Source of the DNA: Candidatus Cloacimonadota bacterium
Lineage (GTDB): Bacteria > Cloacimonadota > Cloacimonadia > Cloacimonadales > Cloacimonadaceae
Direction of reading: 5' to 3'
Assembly: GCA_012522935.1 (NCBI GenBank)
Contig: JAAYJN010000030.1
Coordinates: forward strand, 1-33,140
DNA length: 33,140 nt
Below are positions 17,454-25,400 of the stretch, piece by piece (position 1 is the stretch's first letter; the number at the start of each line of letters is the position of its first letter). A program made the translations under genes and the position numbers. A model generated the notes under the pieces. It did no database searches. It saw only the letters and a program-made list of their open reading frames with translations, and had not been told where the DNA came from.

Positions 17454-18685
17454 CAGAAATGTTTCGCCGCTTCCTTTAGCCTTTCGGCTGTTTTCAATCC
17501 CACGCCGTCCAAGCCCTGCAGCTCGTCCAAAGTGGCGGAATATATATCCTGAACCGAGGTATAGCCGGCATTCTTGAGGGATTCCGCTATCTTGGGTGTA
17601 ACGCCGTCCAGCTCGTCCACATGGCTGATGGTACGGCGGTCTTTTGCCATTTTCTCTTCGTATTCGTGTTTGGTATAAATATCTATCTTCATACCAATCA
17701 ATTTGGCAGCCAATTTTACGTTCTTACCCTGTTTGCCGATGGCTATCACCTTGTTCTCTTCGCTCATGATAACGGTGGCGGCACGCCCCCTATCCACTAT
17801 CACGTTATAAACTTCTTCCACGCCCAAGGCATTTTGCACCATCTGCTCCACATCATCGTTATGCACCACGATGTCTATCTGTTCGTTATGCAATTCACGG
17901 CGGATGCCGTCGATACGTGTGCCTTTGGGACCAATGCAGGCGCCGATGGGATCCACCTTGGGATCCAACACTCCCAGCTCGATCTTGGTGCGCGTGCCGG
18001 GATCCCTCACTATCTTCCGAATCTGAATCTTACCCTCTGCAATCTCGGGGATTTCAGCCTCAAAGAGCTTTTTCACAAATTCCGGATTGGTGCGGGAAAG
18101 GATGATGGTGATATGGGATTGGTGGCTGCGGATATTCACCACATAAGCGCGGATATTCTCACCCACGCGATAAAATTCGTTTTCAATCTGTTCTTCTCGT
18201 GGCAACAGGGCATCCGTGCGGCTGATATCGATGCGATAGCCCATGTTTTCGTCCACGCTTCTGATGCGTCCCATCACCACCGTGTCTTTCAGCTTGTTAT
18301 AGTCATTTTGTATCTTCTCATCTTCCAGGGCCTTTATCTTTTCCTGGATGATGCGCTGGGCGTTTTTCACCAGTTTCGGTTCAAACTCCTGCAAGGACAT
18401 TTCCCGCGGGAGCATATCATCCAGCTGGGCATCGGCATCGATGAGGCGGGCACTGGCAAGAGCGATCTCGCCCAGATTTTCCTCCACCTCCACCACTTTG
18501 CACAGATACTTCACCTTAAAAGTGCCGCGCTCCTCGTCTGAGTATACTTCCAGCTCGTTTTCCGGACCCAGGCGCTTTTCTAATGTGCTAAAAATGGCTT
18601 CCTCGATGATAACTTGTATCCGATCCTTATCAAGCTGTTTGATGGCGGCAAGCTTGAGTACCGCATCCATAATATTAGCGCTCAT
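17453..18685 (-). CDS. nusA: Transcription elongation/antitermination factor NusA
   Basis: NusA binds RNA polymerase and nascent RNA, affecting pausing, termination and antitermination. I chose the ATG at 18683-18685 (MSANIMDAVLKLAAIKQ), preceded by TTGGAGAG, over the longer frame from 18724 that would lie in rimP. The 410 residues contain the N-terminal RNAP-binding domain (1-135), S1 domain (about 138-200), KH1 (GPKGTRIDGIRREL) and KH2 (GKQGKNVKLAAKLIGMKIDIY). A helix-hairpin-helix tail (about 360-410, with LDELQGLDGVGLKTAERL) completes it. That tail is shorter than the acidic repeats of enteric NusA. It overlaps rimP by 11 nt. The hairpin plus T-run just before rimP suggests feedback by attenuation. 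Confidence 0.96.
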   Translation of the reverse strand: MSANIMDAVLKLAAIKQLDKDRIQVIIEEAIFSTLEKRLGPENELEVYSDEERGTFKVKYLCKVVEVEENLGEIALASARLIDADAQLDDMLPREMSLQEFEPKLVKNAQRIIQEKIKALEDEKIQNDYNKLKDTVVMGRIRSVDENMGYRIDISRTDALLPREEQIENEFYRVGENIRAYVVNIRSHQSHITIILSRTNPEFVKKLFEAEIPEIAEGKIQIRKIVRDPGTRTKIELGVLDPKVDPIGACIGPKGTRIDGIRRELHNEQIDIVVHNDDVEQMVQNALGVEEVYNVIVDRGRAATVIMSEENKVIAIGKQGKNVKLAAKLIGMKIDIYTKHEYEEKMAKDRRTISHVDELDGVTPKIAESLKNAGYTSVQDIYSATLDELQGLDGVGLKTAERLKEAAKHF

Positions 18686-19151
18686 CTTTTTCTCTCCAAT
18701 CCGGGATATATACTGTCTTGGCACGGCTGATCGCCTTGAAAGGGATCACGTGCAAGGTGCCCCGATCGTCCAAAGTGATATCATCCTGATCCACTTCTGT
18801 GAGCGTGCCCATCACACTTTTCTTTTCTCCATCAGAGGTAAATTGGATCGCCACCTTCTCGTTGATGGCGCTCACATAATGGCTTTTAAGCTTCAAAGGA
18901 CGCTGAACTCCGGGAGAGGATACTTCCAGATAATAGCGCTCCGGAATAAAATCCAAAGATTCCAATTCAGCGCCCAAAGCACGGCTAAACTGGGCACAAT
19001 CGTCCAAAGTGACACCTCCAATCTTGGTGAGATACACCGTGATGATACGGCCTTTGCCACTCATCTTCTCGTCGATGTCATAGAGCGCCAAATGCTGGTC
19101 TGAGCAGATGCGCTTGGCAATCTCTTCGATCTGAACCCGATAATATTGCAT
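18675..19151 (-). CDS. rimP: Ribosome maturation factor RimP
   Basis: RimP binds free 30S subunits and is needed for efficient maturation. The 158-residue length is typical. The N-terminal domain contains the diagnostic YYLEVSSPGVQRPLK, and a C-terminal Sm-like domain follows (VAIQFTSDGEKKSVMGTLTEV). The ATG is preceded by AGGGAAG at a good distance. It is the first gene of the rimP-nusA-ylxR-ylxQ-infB-rbfA unit and is transcribed away from the TonB-like gene at 19549. Confidence 0.94.
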   Translation of the reverse strand: MQYYRVQIEEIAKRICSDQHLALYDIDEKMSGKGRIITVYLTKIGGVTLDDCAQFSRALGAELESLDFIPERYYLEVSSPGVQRPLKLKSHYVSAINEKVAIQFTSDGEKKSVMGTLTEVDQDDITLDDRGTLHVIPFKAISRAKTVYIPDWREKDER

Positions 19152-19187
19152 TGTGTGCTTCCCTTTATTTCATAAGCGTTTTATATC

Positions 19188-19216
19188 AAAAAAAATAGCT
19201 AACCAAATGTAGCTAT
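19188..19216 (-). terminator. Hairpin plus T8 in the rimP-nusA leader (candidate attenuator)
   Basis: On the minus strand ATAGCTA (19216-19210) pairs with TAGCTAT (19201-19195) around an 8-nt loop, and eight T follow (19195-19188). It lies about 36 nt before the rimP ATG, with no minus-strand gene upstream that would need terminating, so it would act on the rimP operon itself. The stem is AT-rich and weak. A second small hairpin, GCTGC-AAA-GCAGC, sits at 19222-19234. Confidence 0.5.
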
Positions 19217-19425
19217 CCGGCGCTGCAAAGCAGCAAACTATTCTCTGCAAGACGACTATACAGCCGCCTATTTATAATGATTTATAAAGCCAGTTTCTAA
19301 AAACAGGATTATATGTCAAGCTAAATTTACGTTTTAGCCCAAGATTTATTACAAGCAGCTACAAGCTTTTACATGATCTTGATAGATTCCTCAAACCAAG
19401 CCCAAGCTACAACAATAAAATTGTC

Positions 19426-19453
19426 TTGACCGATTATCAAACTTGGGTATGTT
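19426..19453 (+). promoter_or_regulatory. Possible promoter of the TonB-like gene
   Basis: TTGACC (19426-19431) and TATGTT (19448-19453) are separated by 16 nt, about 95 nt before the ATG. The -35 matches five of six consensus bases; the -10 is weaker. Confidence 0.4.
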
Positions 19454-19548
19454 GTCTCTTGAACGTGGGTAAAGGGTTGCTCGCAGGCTGTGCCAATGCC
19501 CCAAAGGCATTCCCCAAGCCCCCATACAAACTTATTTGAGAGGTTAAA

Positions 19549-20112
19549 ATGAGTACCAATAAACAAAAAAAACCAATTTTAACTTATGTGTTGATTGCCC
19601 TCATTGTGCTGCTCATTTTGGGATATATCATCCTGAAAACACAAAAGAATAAAGTGGCACAAGCACAGCCAAGCCAAGAAGATATCACCCTTATGGAAGA
19701 TGATGACATCACACAGGATAATGATGATATTGCTCCAACGGATGATACCACTCCACCCACACCAAGTGCTTCTGTGCGCCCAACCCCCGGCACCCCTGCC
19801 CCCACCCCCCAGCCCACTCCCAAAGTGGACCCCAAACAAGAACAGCTGAGAATCATGAAAGAAGTGGTAACCAGACACAAGGGTCAACTGGAATCCAAAT
19901 ACCGCAATGTGGCTGCACATCAACAGAGCAGTGGAACCGTAAAAATCACCATTTATGCAAACCCTGGCAAACTGGCATCTGTGGACGCCACACAAACCTC
20001 AGGAAACCTCAATCCAGAATTCTTGGAAACCATCAAGGCAAACATTCACACCTGGGATTTTGGCAAAGTGAAAGACAAGACCGTATATACCTTCAGTATG
20101 AACTTTAATTGA
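19549..20112 (+). CDS. Membrane-anchored, proline-rich TonB/AgmX-like protein
   Basis: This 187-residue protein has a short cytoplasmic N-terminus and one transmembrane helix (about 12-30, rich in Leu/Ile). An acidic stretch (about 45-65) and a Pro/Thr-rich spacer (about 66-95, PTPGTPAPTPQPTP) follow. The C-terminal domain (about 105-187) ends in KDKTVYTFSMNF. This layout, and the pattern GTVKITIYANPGKLASV, resembles the C-terminal domain of TonB-like and AgmX/PglI proteins that transmit force across the periplasm. No ExbB/ExbD gene is in the window. The ATG is preceded by GAGAGG. It is divergent from rimP and faces the repeat-rich region at 20126-20520. The family assignment is moderate; the partner is unknown. 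Confidence 0.75.
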   Translation: MSTNKQKKPILTYVLIALIVLLILGYIILKTQKNKVAQAQPSQEDITLMEDDDITQDNDDIAPTDDTTPPTPSASVRPTPGTPAPTPQPTPKVDPKQEQLRIMKEVVTRHKGQLESKYRNVAAHQQSSGTVKITIYANPGKLASVDATQTSGNLNPEFLETIKANIHTWDFGKVKDKTVYTFSMNFN

Positions 20113-20125
20113 TTTGAACTATCAA

Positions 20126-20153
20126 GGTGTTAGGTGTTGGGTGTTAGGTTTTA
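20126..20153. repeat. Four tandem heptanucleotides (GGTGTTA type)
   Basis: The 28 bases divide exactly into GGTGTTA, GGTGTTG, GGTGTTA and GGTTTTA. The array starts 13 nt after the stop of the TonB-like gene. A second heptamer array of different sequence, also four units, occurs at 31531-31558. Confidence 0.85.
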
Positions 20154-20173
20154 GGAAACGCCTTGCCCGTTAA

Positions 20174-20219
20174 CCACCCTTGTCTCTCCTTTGCCTCGAC
20201 AAGGGTGAGACAAGGGTGG
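20174..20219 (+). repeat. 46-bp dispersed double-hairpin element, copy 2
   Basis: Perfect 13-bp arms (20174-20186 and 20207-20219) surround a 20-nt loop. The whole unit is an inverted copy of 7203-7250, with one loop mismatch. The GTTAACC flank and the downstream TCAGGGGACAG (20255-20265) are shared as well. It lies between two convergent genes. A further perfect hairpin, GCGCAAGC-TGG-GCTTGCGC, follows at 20231-20249. Confidence 0.85.
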
Positions 20220-20257
20220 CTAACAGGGGAGCGCAAGCTGGGCTTGCGCAGGGGTCA

Positions 20258-20520
20258 GGGGACAGTGAACAGGGGCTTCGCTTATGCCACGTCTATTTTG
20301 AATTAGTGAAGTTTGAGTATTTCGTGAATTCGTGGTTAAAAAACTGCGAGCGCAGCGAGCTCCTTAAAAAGTCTCAGAGAGACGGTATTTCAGGTCAACT
20401 CAAGCTATAGTAATACGTTACGAGTCTCAGAAAGACGGCATTTCACTTCAAACAATCAGGCGCAGCCCGCCTTCCTACGAGCGAAGCTCCCCTTGTTCAC
20501 GTCCACTGTTAACTGTCCCC
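20258..20520. repeat. Modular intergenic element A with imperfect inverted ends
   Basis: The left end (20258-20282, GGGGACAGTGAACAGGGG then CTTCGCT) and the right end (20480-20520, reverse complement GGGGACAGTTAACAG, a short insertion, then GGGGAGCTTCGCT) are inverted repeats. Inside, module 1 (20271-20342) matches 31593-31664 in direct orientation. Module 2 (about 20344-20443) matches 31682-31784 in inverted orientation and contains GTCTC-AGA-GAGAC palindromes and a shared AGGTCAACTCA. No protein is encoded. Together with the heptamer array and the double hairpin it fills the gap 20113-20539. Confidence 0.75.
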
Positions 20521-20539
20521 AAAGCTCGCGCAGCAAGCC

Positions 20540-22402
20540 TTACGGATAGATAAGGGTACAGGCGCTGGATACTTTCACCCAATATGCTTTGCCCGGCTGC
20601 AGAGTGTTGAGGTTTTGAAAACCGCCGGCACTCCAAAAGCAGTCCATACTGCGCACTTCCAACAAGCGGGCAGAGATATTGGCCAGGGCTGTCCTCACGC
20701 TCAGCGCATCCTGAGGCAGATAAGCCACCAGGTTCCAGCCTGTTTCCAGATCTATGGGATTGGCTGAGCACAAGATGGGTTCGCCGATGATTTCCAGACT
20801 GCCGCTGCCAATGGAATTGAGCCAATATCCCTTGCCGGGCTCGAAAGCGGTGATGGTGTTGAATGCTGCATCCACGGAGCCCATATAGCTATGGGTTTGG
20901 GTTTTGATCTGCTGAATATCGCTGTGGCGAGCAAAGACATCTGCAAATTCCGGATTGGCAGGTATCACGTTCAGGCTAATGTAGTTCCAGCCATTTACCA
21001 GCTCGATGGTCTGGGCGTGGGGAATCTCCCCAAAGGTGATGGCTAAGGGCGTCTTCCTATTGGCATAGACGGTGACGGGCACCACTTGTGATTCATAGCC
21101 GTTTGTCTCTATTAAGAGGCTATAGGTTCCCGGGTTCAGATAGCGGTAGAAGCAGCCGTTCAGCGGGTCTGTATCCACGATGGAATCGTTATTATCATGA
21201 CCCTGCACTGTGATGGTGGCATCCAGGGGATTGCCCCAGACGTCTTTCACCACGCCGTGAATGCCATACAGGGATTGTTCCAGATAGGAGAGCATCGCCT
21301 CATAGTTGTAGTCCCAATAATAGTGTATGGTGTTAGCAGCGGGCATCTTGATGCGGGAACACTCGATGGTCACCTCGCGTCCATTGCGGGTATAATTCAT
21401 CCAATCCTGTCTGCCTCCGGCTATCATATACCACACGCACCCTCTCACAATTCCGTTGGAGGTGAGGGTGGCAAAATAGTTGGAGGGTCCATTCGCTTGT
21501 GCCTTGGAAGCGTATATCAGGCTGGAAGATATGAACCAGTCTTCATCCGGATGATAGGAAGAGATATAATCCCAAGGATAATTCACCACCTCTTCACCGC
21601 CATGGAAATTGGCACCAAAGACAAAGTGGTGGGCATTGGCAAAATCCATCATCGCCTGAGTTTCCGGCTGGATGGGGCCTGTGTTTATACTGCCATCGGG
21701 TTGAGGATAGTTACGGTTGAGGTCATATCCGTTATGATTGGCACGGCGGGCGCTGCCAACGGTGTGATTGCCACCATAATAGGTGCCGTCGGGATTGGTA
21801 TTGGGTCCTATATACAGCTGCATATTATTGACGATATTGGTGATGCGCGGATCGCTGCCGTATTGACTAAGCAGGGTGTCTATCAGCCTCAGCATCAGCA
21901 TCTTACCGGTGAGTTCATCCCCATGCATGGTGCTGGTGAAGAGCACTTCCGGCTCGTCTTCGTGGATATTTACATTATCAGATATCTTGGCTATCAGGAT
22001 GCTGCGTCCATTCACCGTGGTGCCCACGTTGTAGATTTTGCAAAGATGGGGATAATTGGCGGCAAAATCATTCATCATGGATACATAGGTATCGTAGGTG
22101 TTATACGCATCCCAAGAGCGCATCTGGCTCTTGTTGGCTGCCATCACCACAGGGAATTCTGAGGAGGGAGCCGGCAGAATCTCATAACTGTATCCCATTT
22201 GACTAAAGTCTTCCCATTCCCAATCGTTGGCATAGGCATACACCCAATGTCCCTTCACTTTATCGATGGAAATATGGTGGGTAAGCTCTTGCAGCTGGGC
22301 TTTATCGGCAAGCTGAAAGCGGAAGTAGTACTGATTCCACTCCCCTGCCACGAGGGGCAGGGAGAGCAGAATCAGGATAATGATATATATGCTTCTTTTC
22401 AT
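20540..22402 (-). CDS. Secreted M14-family zinc carboxypeptidase
   Basis: This 620-residue exported enzyme has a signal peptide (about 1-20, IIILILLSLPLVAG). The M14 zinc ligands are in HGDE (His160, Glu163) and at His267 (ANFHGGEE). The substrate-binding Arg230 lies in DLNRNYP, and the catalytic Glu347 in VTIECS. A carboxypeptidase regulatory-like beta-sandwich follows (about 380-460). Two GWN-type repeats come last (GWNYISLNV with PGKGYWL; GWNLVAYLP with PGKAYWV), a C-terminal unit seen in Bacteroidetes-type secreted proteins. No standard T9SS tail is visible. The ATG is 5 nt after the C25 peptidase stop with no clear ribosome site, so translation is probably coupled. The pair is likely to degrade extracellular peptides sequentially. 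Confidence 0.92.
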   Translation of the reverse strand: MKRSIYIIILILLSLPLVAGEWNQYYFRFQLADKAQLQELTHHISIDKVKGHWVYAYANDWEWEDFSQMGYSYEILPAPSSEFPVVMAANKSQMRSWDAYNTYDTYVSMMNDFAANYPHLCKIYNVGTTVNGRSILIAKISDNVNIHEDEPEVLFTSTMHGDELTGKMLMLRLIDTLLSQYGSDPRITNIVNNMQLYIGPNTNPDGTYYGGNHTVGSARRANHNGYDLNRNYPQPDGSINTGPIQPETQAMMDFANAHHFVFGANFHGGEEVVNYPWDYISSYHPDEDWFISSSLIYASKAQANGPSNYFATLTSNGIVRGCVWYMIAGGRQDWMNYTRNGREVTIECSRIKMPAANTIHYYWDYNYEAMLSYLEQSLYGIHGVVKDVWGNPLDATITVQGHDNNDSIVDTDPLNGCFYRYLNPGTYSLLIETNGYESQVVPVTVYANRKTPLAITFGEIPHAQTIELVNGWNYISLNVIPANPEFADVFARHSDIQQIKTQTHSYMGSVDAAFNTITAFEPGKGYWLNSIGSGSLEIIGEPILCSANPIDLETGWNLVAYLPQDALSVRTALANISARLLEVRSMDCFWSAGGFQNLNTLQPGKAYWVKVSSACTLIYP

Positions 22403-22407
22403 TACAT

Positions 22408-25400
22408 TTATTTGGCGATGCCACCTGTGATGGCTTTCACATGGTAGAACATCCTGTCACCCAGGTAGTTATCTGTGAAGCTGGTGGTGGAGACAGTGTT
22501 GATGAGGGTAAAGCCACTATAAGGATCTGTGCTGCGCCAAATCTGGTATTGATCGGCGTTGGGCACGGCATCCCACTGCAGTTTCATGCCGGTGGCGGTC
22601 ATTTCATAGCCGTTGATGATGGGTGCATCCAGGCTGATGAGGGTGGAAGCGTTCAAGGGCAGCGGTGCGCTTGTGCCAACCACGCTTCCAAAGCCAAGGC
22701 TGAGGGTTCCCGTGATGGGATAGCTGTTTCCATCCGCATAGTTATAGAGCATGAAGCTGACGGTTTCGTTTTGGGCTGCCAGATTCACCAAGAGAGTCAC
22801 ATAGGCTTGGCCGTCACTCACAGTGACGTCTGCCACGCCGCGGCACTCGGCGCCCACAAAGGCACCAACCACGTCGTTCAGATTGGCAGGCACCCAATCC
22901 AGGGTGACCACGCCAAATACGGTGGCGGGGTTGTTGGGATACACTGTGGGGGTCCAGCCGGGACCAGCCACGGGGTCCACAATCACCAGGATATCGCCGT
23001 AGGTGGTAAGTGTGCCATCGCTCACGCCAAAGGTCATCAGCTCTTGTCCCACCCAGTTTTGAGGTGCGCTGAAGGTGACCATCATGCCGTTGATATCCAC
23101 GCTGATATCGCTATTGCCACTGCAGGTAAGGGTGAGGGGATCACCGTCAGGATCGCTTGCCCACAGCCCAAAGTTTGAGATCAGGCTGCTGTTTTTATCG
23201 AAACTGAGATGATCGGGAGGGGTGAAGACGGGGGCTTGGTTGATATGCCCGGTCACGGTCATGCTCACATCCACATCCAGGCTGGGATTGAAGGGATCGT
23301 TGGAAGACACTGTCAAGAGTGCTTCATAAACCCCTGCCGCCATGCCGTGGGAAGAGAAGGAGAGGGTGATCTGCTCGCTGGAGCCTCCGGCGATGCTGCC
23401 GTTTATGGGCAGAGCATTCACCCAATCGATGGGGAAGCTATCCTGAATCAGGGTGATGGAACCGTCAATAGTGTGAGGTTCGGCACCATAGATATCTCCA
23501 TCGATGGTGTACATCAGATTGAAAGAGCCACTTAAAAAGGAGCTAATGGTTACATTCACCGTGGCTGTGGCTGATTGACCTCCCTGGATGACACCCCAGT
23601 TGCCGCTTTGTCCAAACCACTCAATGGTGATACCATTTCCAGAGGTGACATTGGGGCTCATCTCGCCGCCGCTGCCGCCCACAAAGTTGGTGGCGCTATT
23701 CACGATGACGCCCGTGGGGACGGTGATGTACACATATTTGAGCCATTCGGTATCGGTGCTGCCGTTGGTGACGGTAAAGGTCCAATCCACAGTGGTGCCG
23801 GGCATGAAGCTTGTGGCGTCAACCACCAAGGTGCTGCCGGCAATGCTGCGGTCTGTATCTGCTTGCATCAGCTGGTTGCCTCTGGCGGCGGCTACCAGCT
23901 CTTCCATCGCTATGGAATATTCCAGGGCGCGGGAGCCGGTATTGCTGATGGTGAGGGTGCGAATGGCTTCATTATCCGGATCCAGGGTGCAGGAGATGCT
24001 ACTGCTGCTGAGGCTGATGGTGGGAGGTATGAAACCGCTGCCTGTGACGGCGATATTTGTCGTGGGGCTGTTATCTGCATTGGAGCTGATCACCACGTTG
24101 CCGTTGTATGTGGTGGCTTGGGTGGGGGCAAAGGTGAGGTTGTACTCCTTCTCCTGACCCGCAGGGATACCGAAGAAAAGGGTGTTACGCTCTGACCCGT
24201 CCTGTTTGTTAAGTGTCGCATCCGCTCTATTTGCCACTGTCAAGGTATATCCCGGGGGAGAGGTGATGGTGCCGGTGAGGTTTTGGGTACCCACGTTTCT
24301 GATGGTGAGTTGTTTTACCTCTGTGGTGCCCGCTGCCACTTCTTCATAATGCAAGGAAGTGGGTTGTACCACTATGATGTGAAGGTCTTCAGAGGGGGTA
24401 AACATTATCTGGAGGTTGGGGCGCAGGTTGTGGGTGCTGCCAGTAAAGACATTTGTTTGATCCTGAGTATCACTGCGGGCATAGATATAGCCGTAATTCA
24501 TACTGGTTGACTGTACGGTACCGCTGGAGTTATAGTTGCCAATCAAGCCAAAGGCTGTATCCACCACAATGTTATCTGTCCCGTTCCAAACAAAGGGGGT
24601 GCTCAGCTCCAGCATATCCCATCCCAAAGAGCTGGGCTGGTAGCTGGTGGCAGACCAGACGGTAGTAAGACCGGTGGAAACGAATGCGGAGGAGTTGGTG
24701 GCGGAGGTGTGACCCATGCGGATAACGTAGTTTGGCATTGCTCTCTGAGGTTCGTCGGTGACGTTGAAGCCGAGATGGGTAATGATTGTGCCGCCCGCAA
24801 TTCCTGCTGCGGTCAATTCTGCTGCGGTATATACGGATTGCCCGTGCAGACTCTGGTACCAGACGTTGATGGGGCAAGCCAGGGTGCTGCCGGTGGATTC
24901 GTTTCCAGTTCCAATAATTGCGAGGTTTGATGCGGTGACGGTGACTGTCTCGGTGGCATTGGAATCACCATTGCTGTATGCTGCCTTTACATAATAGCTG
25001 TAAGTAGTGCCGTTGGTCACTGCCGTGTCTGTGTAAGTGAGGGTGGTGACGGTGGTGAGCAGGCTGTTGTTTCTATAGATTTTATATCCTGTGGGGTTGC
25101 CACTGATGGGAGCCAGCCAATTCAGTGTTATTCTGCTGTTGCTGGCGATGGCGGTGAGATCGCTGGGGGGATACAAAAAGCCCTGCACGGGGAACACCCT
25201 GAGCCGCATATTGGGCAGGTTGCGCGTTGAAGTGAGGGAAGTGGGTTGGGCGCTGTCGTTTTGGTTTTGGCGGGCGCGATTGGTGGAGCTGGTGGTATAA
25301 GTCCAGTTTGGATAGCTGGAAGTCCAGTATTGATATCCTTTCTCGATCAAGATGGCGAGGTTTGTGCCATCATAGTTGAATCTGGTATCCAAATCCACTT

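Larger units (their letters stand above)
19152..19548. other. Divergent intergenic region between rimP and the TonB-like gene
   Basis: This 397-base gap must hold promoters for both directions. On the minus side there are TTGACATATAAT (about 19308-19319) and AT-rich boxes near 19270-19290, then the leader hairpins at 19188-19234. On the plus side the candidate promoter is at 19426-19453, and a small hairpin AATGCC-CCAAA-GGCATT lies at 19495-19511 in the leader of the TonB-like gene. I see no RNA gene. Confidence 0.5.

Noticed and set aside
20524-20538. Intrinsic terminator after the M14 gene
   Set aside because: A 6-bp stem with one wobble pair is present but only three T follow; too weak to call.
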